Shown here: piece by piece, positions 18,606 through 28,096 of the stretch
How positions within the stretch are numbered: position 1 is the first letter of the stretch
Layout: every line of letters begins with the position of its first letter
Assembly: GCF_900112105.1 (NCBI RefSeq)
Contig: NZ_FOKV01000007.1
Location: 124,001-188,000, forward strand
Source of the DNA: Zunongwangia mangrovi
GTDB taxonomy: Bacteria; Bacteroidota; Bacteroidia; Flavobacteriales; Flavobacteriaceae
Length of the DNA: 64,000 nucleotides
Reading direction: 5' to 3'
Position numbers and translations under genes: made by a program
The notes under the pieces: model-generated
The model's input: the letters and a program-made list of their open reading frames with translations, nothing else
Database searches by the model: none
What the model was told of the DNA's origin: nothing

Positions 18606-19451
18606 ATGAAACATATAAATTACATACTTATAGCTTTGTTTGGCCTGTTGCTAACTTCTTGCCAGGATGAATATAGTTTCCCTGATGTAGAATTGCAGGG
18701 CGATCAATTAAACTTTATGGTAACCCAGGCTGACGGGAATGATAACGAAGTTATTCTGCAAAGCATGGAACCAGATTACATTTCTTACTGGAGCTATACT
18801 GATGCCAATGGCAGCCAGATTGGTACCTCCAATGAAGATAGTCTAAGAGTCACTTTACCTTTCGCGGGTAGTTATAATGTTTATTACACTGCATATACCA
18901 AAGGTGGAGCAGTAGAGGCAGATCCTGTAAGTGTAGAAGTATCTTCAAATGATGAAGAATATTTTAGCGAAGAAGAGTGGGCTATGCTTACTAACGGAGT
19001 TGAAGGTAAGACTTGGGTTTTAGATATGACTAGCCCTGTTGGATGGGCCGGCTTAGATTATCCATACAACGAAAGTGGTTCAGATTACTGGAACTGGTTT
19101 CCTGATTATGCAGGAAACGAGTGGGTAATGGAGAATAAAGACTGGGGCGAAATGACGTTTGACCTTGATGGAGGATATAATGTTGAGGTAACCCAAACCG
19201 CTATAAACTCTGATAGTCAAACGACTTCTACTGGTTCTTTTAATTACAATATCGATAATCATACTATCCGATTTAATGGAGGAGTAGATGTACTTTTTGG
19301 AGGTGATTATTATGGAGACGTTAGTAATTGGACATCTGTAAATGTTGTAGAGATTTCAGAAAACTCTTTGAGACTTGCAGTAATAAGAGATCAATCCAGA
19401 ACAGGAGAAGGTGTTGCCCAAATAGTTTTTCATTACAGACCTAAAGAATAA
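18606..19451 (+). CDS. Surface glycan-binding lipoprotein with PKD-like domain (SGBP)
   Basis: A 281-residue lipoprotein (signal peptide ending LLTSC, then QDEYSF, acidic and surface-type). An N-terminal PKD/Ig-like domain spans about 25-115 (WSYTDANGSQIGTS, YNVYYTAYTKGG). The C-terminal domain (about 120-280) is rich in Trp and Tyr (WAGLDYPY, DYWNWFPDYAGNEWV), suited to stacking on sugar rings. Its position directly after susD is where surface glycan-binding proteins are coded in such loci. It has no catalytic motif. A terminator-like hairpin follows at once, so it probably marks the end of the highly expressed binding/import segment. Confidence 0.8.
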   Translation: MKHINYILIALFGLLLTSCQDEYSFPDVELQGDQLNFMVTQADGNDNEVILQSMEPDYISYWSYTDANGSQIGTSNEDSLRVTLPFAGSYNVYYTAYTKGGAVEADPVSVEVSSNDEEYFSEEEWAMLTNGVEGKTWVLDMTSPVGWAGLDYPYNESGSDYWNWFPDYAGNEWVMENKDWGEMTFDLDGGYNVEVTQTAINSDSQTTSTGSFNYNIDNHTIRFNGGVDVLFGGDYYGDVSNWTSVNVVEISENSLRLAVIRDQSRTGEGVAQIVFHYRPKE

Positions 19452-19459
19452 GAATATTA

Positions 19460-19489
19460 GCCGGTAGCAAATTGCTGCCGGCATTTTTA
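19460..19489 (+). terminator. Hairpin between binding genes and enzyme genes
   Basis: A 9-bp stem (GCCGGTAGC / GCTGCCGGC with one G-T pair, loop 5 nt) is followed by ATTTTTAT. It lies 9 nt past the SGBP stop and 35 nt before the GH2 start, and no new promoter is evident. Partial termination here would lower enzyme expression relative to susCD. Confidence 0.8.
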
Positions 19490-19523
19490 TACATCACCCA
19501 TGATTGCTTATAAACAGTACATT

Positions 19524-22001
19524 ATGAATAAGTCATCCATTGGCATAGTTGCTATACTATCTTTTATTCTTTTTGCTTGCCAGAAAAAGGAGGAAGCTTC
19601 AAAATTATCAGATCGTAAACAACTATTTACTGAGAATTGGAAATTCTATAAGAACGATACAATTAAGAGCCTTAATGATGCTTTAAATGCTAATGCTTGG
19701 CAGGCTATAGATTTGCCTCATGACTGGAGTATTTATCAGGAATTTGATAAAAATAGTTTGGCAGGGATAGGCGGAGGAGCGCTTTCTGGTGGTGTAGGCT
19801 ATTATAAAAAATCATTTAAGATTCCAGCTCAAGACAGCACTCATTTGCATAAGATTCAATTCGACGGAGTGTATCAAAATAGTGAAGTTTGGATAAATGG
19901 CAGTTATTTGGGAAAACGTCCTAATGGGTATATAGGATTTGAATATGATCTTACCCCTTATCTTAATTTCGGATCTAAAGATAATACGATCGTAGTAAAA
20001 GCAGATAATAGTGATCAGCCTAATTCCAGGTGGTATTCAGGAAGTGGAATTTATCGAAATGTATGGTTAAAGAAACTCAGTAAAATTCATATACCAAATT
20101 GGGGAACTTTTATTACAACACCTAATATTTCAGAGGAGAAAGCTCTGGTAAATATTACTGCTGAAATTAAAAATGAGTTTGCTAAAGATAAAGAAATTGA
20201 AGTTCAGGTAACTATATTTCAGGGTGACCAGGAAATAGTTAAGTCCGAAACTTCAGCTTTAAGCATAACCGCCAATTCAGCAATTAATTTTAATAAAGAG
20301 CTTAAAATCCTTAATCCCAAGCTATGGTCAATAGATTCTCCTTTGTTGTATAAGGCTCAAATAGATATTATTCAGAATAAAAACCGAATAGATCGTTTCG
20401 AAACCAGCTTTGGTATTCGTGATTTTGAATTCGATCTCGAAAAAGGATTTATACTGAATGGAAAATCTCAAAAAATCCGTGGTGTTTGCATGCATCATGA
20501 TCTTGGTCCTTTAGGAGCAGCAATTAATATTAGGGCAATAGAAAGACAATTAGAGATTTTGAAAGAAATGGGTGTAAACGGAATTCGTACAGCTCATAAC
20601 CCTCCAGCGCCAGAATTATTGGATCTATGTGATCAAATGGGATTTATTGTAATGGATGAAGCCTTTGATATCTGGACTACTGCCAAAACAAAGCACGATT
20701 ATAGCCAATATTGGGACAAATGGCATGAGCAGGATCTTAGTGATCTAATCAAAAGAGATAGAAATCATCCCAGTGTTTTTATGTGGAGTATCGGGAACGA
20801 AATTCAGGAACAATGGAGTAATAAAGGAGCAAAAATTGGTGTAGAATTATCTAATATCGTTAAAGGCTTAGATAGTACTCGTCCGGTAACCGCAGGGATG
20901 AATCCTCCAGTTCATGTTTCAGATAAAGAAGTTACAATTCAATTTGAAGAAACTGCAGATAAACCTAATTCGTTAGCAGGATCTGGTGCTTTAGATTTGA
21001 TAGGTTATAATTATGCCCATCAAACCTGGGAAAAACATCAGTTAAACTTTCCAAATACCCCTTTTATTGCTACAGAAACTACTTCTGGCCTACAAACCAG
21101 AGGTTATTATGAGTTTCCATCGGATACTACAAAGATCTGGCCGGTACGCTGGGATAAGGTTTTTACAGGCGGCAATCCAGATCAAACAATTTCAGCATTC
21201 GATCAGGTTAGAACACCTTGGGGATCATTACACGAAACAAGCTGGAAGATCATTAAAAAGAACGACTTTCTATCTGGATTTTTTATCTGGACCGGTTTTG
21301 ATTATATCGGAGAACCAACACCATATGAATGGCCTTCAAGAAGTTCGTATTTCGGAATTGTAGATTTGGCAGGTTTTCCAAAAGACGTGTATTATATGTA
21401 CAAAAGTGAATGGACAGATGAAGATGTGCTTCACCTTTTACCCCACTGGAATTGGGAACAAGGCCAAACAGTTGATGTTTGGGCATATTATAACAATGCA
21501 GATGAGGTAGAATTATTTCTTAATGGAGAGTCTAAGGGATCCAAATCTAAAAAAGGTGAGGAGCTTCATGTAATGTGGCGATTTCCATTTCAACCAGGAA
21601 CTTTAAAAGCGGTTTCCAGAAAAAACGGAAGAGTTGTAAAAGAGACTGAAATAAAAACAGCTTCAAAACCTGCTAAAATAGAGTTATCTCCAGATCGAAA
21701 AGAACTTCAAGCAAACGGATTAGACCTTTCATTTGTTATGGTGAATATAACTGATGGCAAAGGAATATTAGCGCCCAGAGCAAATAATCAAATTGATTTC
21801 GAAATCGAGGGCCCAGGAAAAATTGTTGGTGTTGCCAGTGGTGATCCAACTAATCATGAATCTTTCAAGGGTAAATCACATCGTGCACTTAATGGAAAAT
21901 GTTTGGTAATTGTTCAATCCACAAAACAGGCTGGAGAAATTAAAATTTCCGCTCGTTCAGCAGGATTAGAAAGTAAAAGCACAGTATTAACATCCAATTA
22001 G
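19524..22001 (+). CDS. GH2 family glycosidase, probable beta-galactosidase
   Basis: The ATG at 19524 starts a lipoprotein signal (SFILFAC); an ATG at 19500 adds eight residues. The 825-residue enzyme has the GH2 order: sugar-binding jelly roll (about 35-200), Ig-like domain (about 205-310) and TIM barrel (about 310-600). The general acid/base glutamate is in MWSIGNEIQEQW and the nucleophile glutamate in FIATETTSG. GVNGIRTAHNPPAPELLDLCDQMGF is the usual barrel signature, seen here in two adjacent pieces. C-terminal Ig-like domains follow (DUF4982-like, about 610-825). In this locus it would remove beta-galactose from xyloglucan side chains; a beta-glucuronidase or other GH2 activity is not excluded. 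Confidence 0.88.
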   Translation: MNKSSIGIVAILSFILFACQKKEEASKLSDRKQLFTENWKFYKNDTIKSLNDALNANAWQAIDLPHDWSIYQEFDKNSLAGIGGGALSGGVGYYKKSFKIPAQDSTHLHKIQFDGVYQNSEVWINGSYLGKRPNGYIGFEYDLTPYLNFGSKDNTIVVKADNSDQPNSRWYSGSGIYRNVWLKKLSKIHIPNWGTFITTPNISEEKALVNITAEIKNEFAKDKEIEVQVTIFQGDQEIVKSETSALSITANSAINFNKELKILNPKLWSIDSPLLYKAQIDIIQNKNRIDRFETSFGIRDFEFDLEKGFILNGKSQKIRGVCMHHDLGPLGAAINIRAIERQLEILKEMGVNGIRTAHNPPAPELLDLCDQMGFIVMDEAFDIWTTAKTKHDYSQYWDKWHEQDLSDLIKRDRNHPSVFMWSIGNEIQEQWSNKGAKIGVELSNIVKGLDSTRPVTAGMNPPVHVSDKEVTIQFEETADKPNSLAGSGALDLIGYNYAHQTWEKHQLNFPNTPFIATETTSGLQTRGYYEFPSDTTKIWPVRWDKVFTGGNPDQTISAFDQVRTPWGSLHETSWKIIKKNDFLSGFFIWTGFDYIGEPTPYEWPSRSSYFGIVDLAGFPKDVYYMYKSEWTDEDVLHLLPHWNWEQGQTVDVWAYYNNADEVELFLNGESKGSKSKKGEELHVMWRFPFQPGTLKAVSRKNGRVVKETEIKTASKPAKIELSPDRKELQANGLDLSFVMVNITDGKGILAPRANNQIDFEIEGPGKIVGVASGDPTNHESFKGKSHRALNGKCLVIVQSTKQAGEIKISARSAGLESKSTVLTSN

Positions 22002-22016
22002 AATAGCAACGATAAA

Positions 22017-23579
22017 ATGAGAAAGCTAGAATTCATATTTACGATAGTTTTTGGATGTTTTGCCATAACATTTCAAGCTCAAAATCGAAAGATCAATATC
22101 GATTATGACAAAGAATTGGGTGAACTCAATACCATGTTTAAAGAATGTATTGGTGCTGGCAGAGCTAACGAAGGACTTCGTGCAGATTGGCAACAACAAT
22201 TAGCCGAAATAAAAAAAGATTGTGATTTCAAATACATAAGAATGCATGGTTTGTTGACAGACGATATGGGGGTGTACAGATTAGATGATGAAGGAAATCC
22301 ACAATACAATTATCAGTATATCGATGCTCTATACGATTACATTTTAGAAATTGGGATGAAACCCTTCGTGGAGATTAGCTTTATGCCAAATTATTTAGCC
22401 AGTGGTGATGAGACGATCTTTTGGTGGAAGGGAAATATAACACCTCCTAATGATTATGATAAATGGAAAGATCTGGTAGAGAATCTTTTAAGACATTGGA
22501 CCGATCGCTATGGAGAAGAAGAGCTGAAAACCTGGTATTTCGAAGTATGGAACGAACCTAACTTAGATGGATTCTGGGCAGGAACACAAGAGGAATATTT
22601 CAAATTATATAAGTATACAGCAGAGGCAGTTAAAAATGTTAGTAAAGATTATAGGATTGGAGGTCCGGCGACAGCGGGAAATGCCTGGGTAGATGAGACT
22701 ATTGAATTTACTGATAAAAATGAGGTGCCTATCGATTATATTTCAACTCATTCTTATGGTGTAAAACAGGGGTATTTAGATGAATTTGGCACTTCTGGTA
22801 CTATTCTGAATGAAGATGAGTGGAGTGTTAGTGGAGATGTAATTGATGTACGTAAAAAGATGGATAGTCTTTCTAAAGAAAATTTAGAATTACATTACAC
22901 CGAATGGAGTTCTTCTTATACTCCTGCAGATCCTATTCACGATAGTTATCATCAGGCAGCTTATATTCTTCAAAAGCTAAAGCAAATTGGTGATGCGGCA
23001 AATTCAATGTCCTATTGGGTTTTTACTGATATTTTTGAAGAAGCCGGTCCAAGATTCGAACCGTTTCATGGTGGTTTCGGGCTTATGAATACTCAAGGAA
23101 TCAAGAAATCAGCTTATTACGCCTATGAATTTCTGAACAAATTAGGTGAAACCGAATTAATTAATAACGACCAGCAGTCTTATGTAGCCAAAGACGAAAA
23201 TGGAGATTTTCAAGTACTATTTTGGGATTTCACTTATACGCTTCCAAAAGATTCAGAATTAAACCAAACCTATTATTCGCAACGCCTACCAGCTAAAGAA
23301 AAAGGAGAAATTATTCTAGACCTGAAGCATATTCCGAAAGGAAACTATGAAGTGACTAAATATCAGGTCGGCTTTCAAAAAAATGATCCTTACACAAGAT
23401 ATTTAGAGATGGGAGCTCCAAAGCAGTTATCTAAAGATCAGGTAAAACAACTAAAATCTTTAAGTAGTGGAGAACCAGAAAATACTCAGACTATATTAAT
23501 TGACAAAACAGAAGCGCATTCGATGAAAATTTCCATTCGTGAGAATGACGTTTTTCTTCTTGAATTCAAAAAACTTTAA
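22017..23579 (+). CDS. GH39 family glycosidase (beta-xylosidase-like)
   Basis: A 520-residue secreted enzyme with a type I signal peptide (ending ITFQAQ). The GH39 barrel shows the general acid/base in FEVWNEPNLDGFW and the nucleophile in LHYTEWSSSY; FKYIRMHGLLTDDMGVY near residue 80 is also typical. A small beta domain lies at the C-terminus. Known GH39 activities include beta-xylosidase and alpha-L-iduronidase, and others are known in Bacteroidota loci. GH39 is unusual in a xyloglucan locus, so its substrate here is an open question. It is separated from GH2 by 15 nt and from GH31 by 18 nt, clearly within the operon. Confidence 0.88.
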   Translation: MRKLEFIFTIVFGCFAITFQAQNRKINIDYDKELGELNTMFKECIGAGRANEGLRADWQQQLAEIKKDCDFKYIRMHGLLTDDMGVYRLDDEGNPQYNYQYIDALYDYILEIGMKPFVEISFMPNYLASGDETIFWWKGNITPPNDYDKWKDLVENLLRHWTDRYGEEELKTWYFEVWNEPNLDGFWAGTQEEYFKLYKYTAEAVKNVSKDYRIGGPATAGNAWVDETIEFTDKNEVPIDYISTHSYGVKQGYLDEFGTSGTILNEDEWSVSGDVIDVRKKMDSLSKENLELHYTEWSSSYTPADPIHDSYHQAAYILQKLKQIGDAANSMSYWVFTDIFEEAGPRFEPFHGGFGLMNTQGIKKSAYYAYEFLNKLGETELINNDQQSYVAKDENGDFQVLFWDFTYTLPKDSELNQTYYSQRLPAKEKGEIILDLKHIPKGNYEVTKYQVGFQKNDPYTRYLEMGAPKQLSKDQVKQLKSLSSGEPENTQTILIDKTEAHSMKISIRENDVFLLEFKKL

Positions 23580-23597
23580 ACACAGATGACCAGCTAT

Positions 23598-25997
23598 ATG
23601 AAAAAACTAAAAATAATTCAGCTTGTTTTCGCTATTCTGGGCTTAGGTAGCTTTTGGACTATAAGCGCACAAATTCAAAATAGCCAAACGCTAAATGAGC
23701 CGATCGATATTAGCAAGGATTTCGAAAATTATGAAAATACGTTTTACTTTGCCGATGAGCTTGTTTCATTCGATCCTGAAACAGGTAAGGGAACACTTAA
23801 ATATAAACGTTACGAGTACCAGACCAGGCAGGCATTTAACAATATGCTGATGAAGCCAGATAACGTACCTGCTAATGAATTTCCTGCTACAGAATATGCT
23901 GAATCTCCTGAGCTTCCTTTTCAAATTCAGTTTGTTTCAGATAGAACAATACGATTAAAAATGACATCGGGTCCGCAGTTCAATCAGCCTAAGGAATCCT
24001 TAATGCTGGTTGAAGGTACAGCTCCTAATCATCCAGAGTTATGGGATTATACCACAATTGAAGGCGGACATCAATTCAGTAGTGATCATGGAAGGGTAGA
24101 GATCATTTCTAATCCATGGCATGTCAATATTTATGACGAGAATGGTAAACTGTTAACAAGCACTTTACATAACTCAGATGTTCAAAATACTTATACGCCT
24201 GTACTTCCATTTTCATACGTAAGGCGAAATAGTGACTATTCCCGCAGTTTTAGTCCGGTGTTTAGTTTACAACCTGGAGAAAAGATTTTTGGTTGTGGAG
24301 AATCCTTTACTCAATTTAATAAAAGAGGGCAAAAAGTAGTCTTGTATACAGACGATGCCAACGGTGTTCAAAATGAAACGATGTATAAGCCTATACCTTT
24401 TTATATGAGTAACCGTGGTTACGGTGTATTTATGCACACCTCTTCACCAATTACCGTAGATTTTGGAAAGTATTTTAATGCTGCAAACAAGATGATGCTC
24501 GGCGATGATGTTGCAGATCTATTTTTCTTTTTGGGAGATCCCAAAGATATTTTGGATGAATACACCAATTTAACCGGAAAAGCAGCAATGCCACCACTTT
24601 GGTCATTCGGATTTTGGATGAGTAGAATTACTTATTTTTCTGAAAAAGAGGGTCGCGAAATTGCAAAGAATCTAAGAGATTATAAGATACCTAGTGATGT
24701 TATCCATTTTGATACCGGCTGGTTTGAAGTCGACTGGAGAAACAATTATGAATTTGCAAAAGAACGTTTTGATGATCCTGTAGGAATGATGGCAGATATG
24801 AAGGAAGATGGCTTTCATGTTAGCCTTTGGCAATTGCCTTATTTCACACCAAAAAACACGCTTTTTAATGAGATCGTTGATAATGAATATGCGGTAAAAG
24901 ATCGCAAGGGAAATATTCCTTTTGAAGATGCCGTCCTCGATTTTTCGAATCCTGAAACTGTAGAATGGTATCAGGGGAAACTGAAACATTTATTAGACCA
25001 TGGAGTAGGCGTTTTTAAAGTAGATTTTGGTGAAGCAGCACCTTATAACGGAATTTATCATTCTGGAAGAACAGGTTTCTATGAGCATAATCTATTCCCG
25101 CTACGTTACAATAAAGCGGTTGCTGAAATTACACAAAAAGAAAAAGGATACACTTTAATTTGGGCAAGAAGTACCTGGGCGGGTAGCCAACGTTATCCTT
25201 TGCATTGGGGAGGCGATGCTGCAACTACCAATACAGCTATGTCTGCTACACTTCGCGGCGGATTATCTTTAGGGCTTAGTGGTTTTAGTTTTTGGAGTCA
25301 TGATGTTGGAGGTTTCGTAACCAAATCTCCAGAAAATATTTATAGAAGATGGACTCCGTTCGGAATGCTTTCCTCACACGTAAGAAGCCATGGGGAACCA
25401 CCAACAGAACCTTGGGAATACAGCAAAGAATTCTTGAAAGACTTTAGAAAAGCTGATAATATGAGGTATGAGTTGATGCCTTATATCTATGCACAGGCCA
25501 AGGAAAGTTCAGAAAAAGGATTACCAATGATGCGTGCCTTATTCGTAGAATTTCCTGATGATAAAGGATCCTGGCTAATCGATGATGAATATCTCTTTGG
25601 TGAAAATATGCTTGTCGCCCCATTGTTTGAGGAACAAAACGCACGCGAAGTTTATTTACCTGAAGGAACCTGGATAGACTATCAAACGCATAAAGTATAC
25701 GGAAAAGGTTGGCATACCATCGAGGCAGGAGAAATTCCTATTATCGCCTTAGTTAAGAATGGTACCCTTATACCGCATATTAAACTAGCGCAGTCTACTC
25801 GGGATATGGATTGGACAAAATTGGAACTTCAGGTTTTTGCAGACTCAAATACAAATACCGCAAGTGGTAAGGTTTACCTTCCCGACGGTGAAAAAATTGA
25901 AAATATTTCAGTCAAAAAAGAAGGAAAAGAATTTCAGCTAAACGGCAATCCACTAAGCGGAAAAACGAGTTTTAAAATTGAAACTGCCTTAAAATAA
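23598..25997 (+). CDS. GH31 alpha-xylosidase-type enzyme
   Basis: The ATG at 23598 gives a clean signal peptide (to TISAQ); an ATG at 23586 adds four residues. The 799-residue enzyme has an N-terminal beta-sandwich (about 40-290), a TIM barrel (about 310-640) and C-terminal beta domains. The nucleophile aspartate is in GVFKVDFGEAAPYNG, a motif close to that of the E. coli alpha-xylosidase YicI, and SWWSHDVGGF-type FWSHDVGGF and WARSTWAGSQRYPLHWGGD follow. It would strip alpha-1,6-xylose from xyloglucan oligosaccharides in the periplasm. This gene is the strongest pointer to xyloglucan as substrate. Confidence 0.92.
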   Translation: MKKLKIIQLVFAILGLGSFWTISAQIQNSQTLNEPIDISKDFENYENTFYFADELVSFDPETGKGTLKYKRYEYQTRQAFNNMLMKPDNVPANEFPATEYAESPELPFQIQFVSDRTIRLKMTSGPQFNQPKESLMLVEGTAPNHPELWDYTTIEGGHQFSSDHGRVEIISNPWHVNIYDENGKLLTSTLHNSDVQNTYTPVLPFSYVRRNSDYSRSFSPVFSLQPGEKIFGCGESFTQFNKRGQKVVLYTDDANGVQNETMYKPIPFYMSNRGYGVFMHTSSPITVDFGKYFNAANKMMLGDDVADLFFFLGDPKDILDEYTNLTGKAAMPPLWSFGFWMSRITYFSEKEGREIAKNLRDYKIPSDVIHFDTGWFEVDWRNNYEFAKERFDDPVGMMADMKEDGFHVSLWQLPYFTPKNTLFNEIVDNEYAVKDRKGNIPFEDAVLDFSNPETVEWYQGKLKHLLDHGVGVFKVDFGEAAPYNGIYHSGRTGFYEHNLFPLRYNKAVAEITQKEKGYTLIWARSTWAGSQRYPLHWGGDAATTNTAMSATLRGGLSLGLSGFSFWSHDVGGFVTKSPENIYRRWTPFGMLSSHVRSHGEPPTEPWEYSKEFLKDFRKADNMRYELMPYIYAQAKESSEKGLPMMRALFVEFPDDKGSWLIDDEYLFGENMLVAPLFEEQNAREVYLPEGTWIDYQTHKVYGKGWHTIEAGEIPIIALVKNGTLIPHIKLAQSTRDMDWTKLELQVFADSNTNTASGKVYLPDGEKIENISVKKEGKEFQLNGNPLSGKTSFKIETALK

Positions 25998-26022
25998 ATT
26001 TGAACTCCAAATTATAGAATTT

Positions 26023-26046
26023 CGGGATTCTTTATTTGGAATCCCG
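26023..26046 (+). promoter_or_regulatory. Intercistronic hairpin between GH31 and GH97
   Basis: A perfect 8-bp stem (CGGGATTC / GAATCCCG, loop 8 nt) with no T-tract after it sits in the 82-nt gap. It may be a processing or mRNA-stability element rather than a terminator. Confidence 0.45.
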
Positions 26047-26079
26047 CATCACTTCGAATTATAAATCAACTTTAAAAAT

Positions 26080-28086
26080 ATGTATAAGAAAATACCCCTT
26101 TTAGTAGCTGTGCAACTGCTAATTTTCAGTTGTTCTTCTGAAAAAGAGTCTGAGTCCTATACTTTAAGTTCTCCTGAAGGAAAAAATAGTATTGAATTTG
26201 ATATTAACGGAGGTTCCCCACAATATTCCGTAAATCATGGAGATACCAAAGTGATTTTACCATCAAGCATGGGGTTTGTCTTTAAAAATAAGGATACTCT
26301 TCAAAACGGCTTGGAAGTAATTAATATTGAAGAATCATCTGAAGACTCCACCTGGGAGCAGGTTTGGGGAGAAAAAAAAGAGATCAGAAATAACTATAAT
26401 CAGCTTACAGTTCATTTAAAAGAAAAAACCAATAAAGAGCGAAAGTTAGATATCCAATTTAGAGCCTATGATGATGGAATCGCATTTAGATATGTTTTTC
26501 CAGAACAGGGAATTAAAGATAGTATTTTCATTATGGACGAGCTAACCACTTTTAATCTGGCAAAAGATGGTAAAGCCTGGTGGATTCCAGCTTATGATGA
26601 ACAACGTTATGAAAACCTTTTTACTGCTTCCCCTGTTAGCACATTGGATACCGTGCATACTCCGTTAACTATTGAAAGTAATGATGGATTAGCGATAAGT
26701 TTTCATGAAGCTAATTTAGTAGATTTTGCCAGTACTACTTTGGCTCATACCAATGGCACGACTTTAAAAACAGATTTAGTGCCTTGGGCAGATGGTGTAA
26801 AAGTTAGAACTGTTGATACTTTTACTACACCTTGGCGAACATTACAAATAGCAGATAAACCTACAGATTTAATCACCTCATATCTAATTTTAAATTTAAA
26901 TGAACCTAATAAGCTTGAAGATACCAGCTGGATCAAGACGTTTAAATATTTAGGTATTTGGTGGGGAATGCACATAGGAAAATATACTTTTTGGGAAGGT
27001 GATAAACAAGGAGCAACTACAAAAAATGCTCGGAAATATATCGATTATGCCAATGATTTGGGTATAGATTATTTATTGATCGAAGGCTGGAACAAAGGAT
27101 GGACACCTGCATGGTACGAGAACGCTATGCACCAGTTCAGCTTTACTGAAGAAGCAGATAATTTTAGCCTGAAAGAAGTTACAGATTATGCTGCAGAAAA
27201 CGATGTTGAAATCGTAGGATATCACGAAACGGGTTCCAATCTTCATAATTATTTGAAACAAATTGATTCGGCTTTTGCACTTTACAAAAAGAGAGGAATC
27301 ACTACTGTGAAAATTGGGCAGGTAGGTTCTAAATTAAATATGAAGGAATGGCATCATGGTCAATTTGGTGTAAATTATTACAGGTATGTTGTTAAAAAAG
27401 CAGCAGAATATGGATTAGAAATCTATTTCCACGAGCCTATTAAAGATACTGGTGAGCGTAGAACTTATCCCAATATGATGGCAAGGGAAGGAGCAAGAGG
27501 TCAGGAATATAATGCTTGGAGTGAAGGAAATCCTCCAGATTATACCGCAACCTTACCTTTTACAAGATTACTGGCTGGCCCAATGGATTTCACTCCGGCT
27601 GTTTTTGATGTAGAGGTAAAAGAAGGATATCCCGGTAAACGAGTTCATACTACCACTGCAAAGCAACTTGCTCTAATGGTTGTATTGTATTCTCCTTTAC
27701 AAATGTTAGCAGACCTACCAGAAAATTATGTGGATAAACCAGCTTTTCAATTTCTGAAGGATGTTCCTACAGATTGGGAAGATACTAAGGTGCTAAATGG
27801 AGAAATAGGGAAATATATTACGACGGTAAGAAAAGATATTGAAAGTGAAGACTGGTACCTGGGGGCTATTACTAACGAAAAAGCTAGAGATATCAATATT
27901 CAATTAGACTTTTTGGATGATGGAGCTACATATGAAGCTCAAATTTACGCAGATGCTCCGGGAACCGGTCATGAAAATAATCCAACAGCCGTAGATATTT
28001 CTAAAAAAGAAGTTACCGCTACAGATTCACTTAGTCTTTTGCTAGGAGAAAGTGGAGGCGCTGCTATACGTTTCAAGAAATTATAA
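26080..28086 (+). CDS. GH97 glycosidase, inverting (SusB-like) subtype
   Basis: A 668-residue lipoprotein (LLIFSCSSEKESE). GH97 layout: N-terminal beta-supersandwich (about 25-290), TIM barrel (about 290-560) and a C-terminal beta domain. Subtype can be read from key positions: VKIGQVG carries glycine where retaining members have the nucleophile aspartate, and IYFHEPIKDTGERRTYPN keeps the catalytic glutamate of inverting SusB-like enzymes, followed by EGARGQEYNAW. That predicts an inverting alpha-glucosidase-type activity rather than alpha-galactosidase. Alpha-glucosyl linkages are not part of canonical xyloglucan, so its role is not obvious. The retaining counterpart is the GH97 at 59864. 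Confidence 0.92.
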   Translation: MYKKIPLLVAVQLLIFSCSSEKESESYTLSSPEGKNSIEFDINGGSPQYSVNHGDTKVILPSSMGFVFKNKDTLQNGLEVINIEESSEDSTWEQVWGEKKEIRNNYNQLTVHLKEKTNKERKLDIQFRAYDDGIAFRYVFPEQGIKDSIFIMDELTTFNLAKDGKAWWIPAYDEQRYENLFTASPVSTLDTVHTPLTIESNDGLAISFHEANLVDFASTTLAHTNGTTLKTDLVPWADGVKVRTVDTFTTPWRTLQIADKPTDLITSYLILNLNEPNKLEDTSWIKTFKYLGIWWGMHIGKYTFWEGDKQGATTKNARKYIDYANDLGIDYLLIEGWNKGWTPAWYENAMHQFSFTEEADNFSLKEVTDYAAENDVEIVGYHETGSNLHNYLKQIDSAFALYKKRGITTVKIGQVGSKLNMKEWHHGQFGVNYYRYVVKKAAEYGLEIYFHEPIKDTGERRTYPNMMAREGARGQEYNAWSEGNPPDYTATLPFTRLLAGPMDFTPAVFDVEVKEGYPGKRVHTTTAKQLALMVVLYSPLQMLADLPENYVDKPAFQFLKDVPTDWEDTKVLNGEIGKYITTVRKDIESEDWYLGAITNEKARDINIQLDFLDDGATYEAQIYADAPGTGHENNPTAVDISKKEVTATDSLSLLLGESGGAAIRFKKL

Positions 28087-28096
28087 ATATGAATGT

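Noticed and set aside
21067-21363. 98-codon frame within the GH2 gene
   Set aside because: It overlaps the catalytic barrel of the GH2 in another frame and shows no protein family features.
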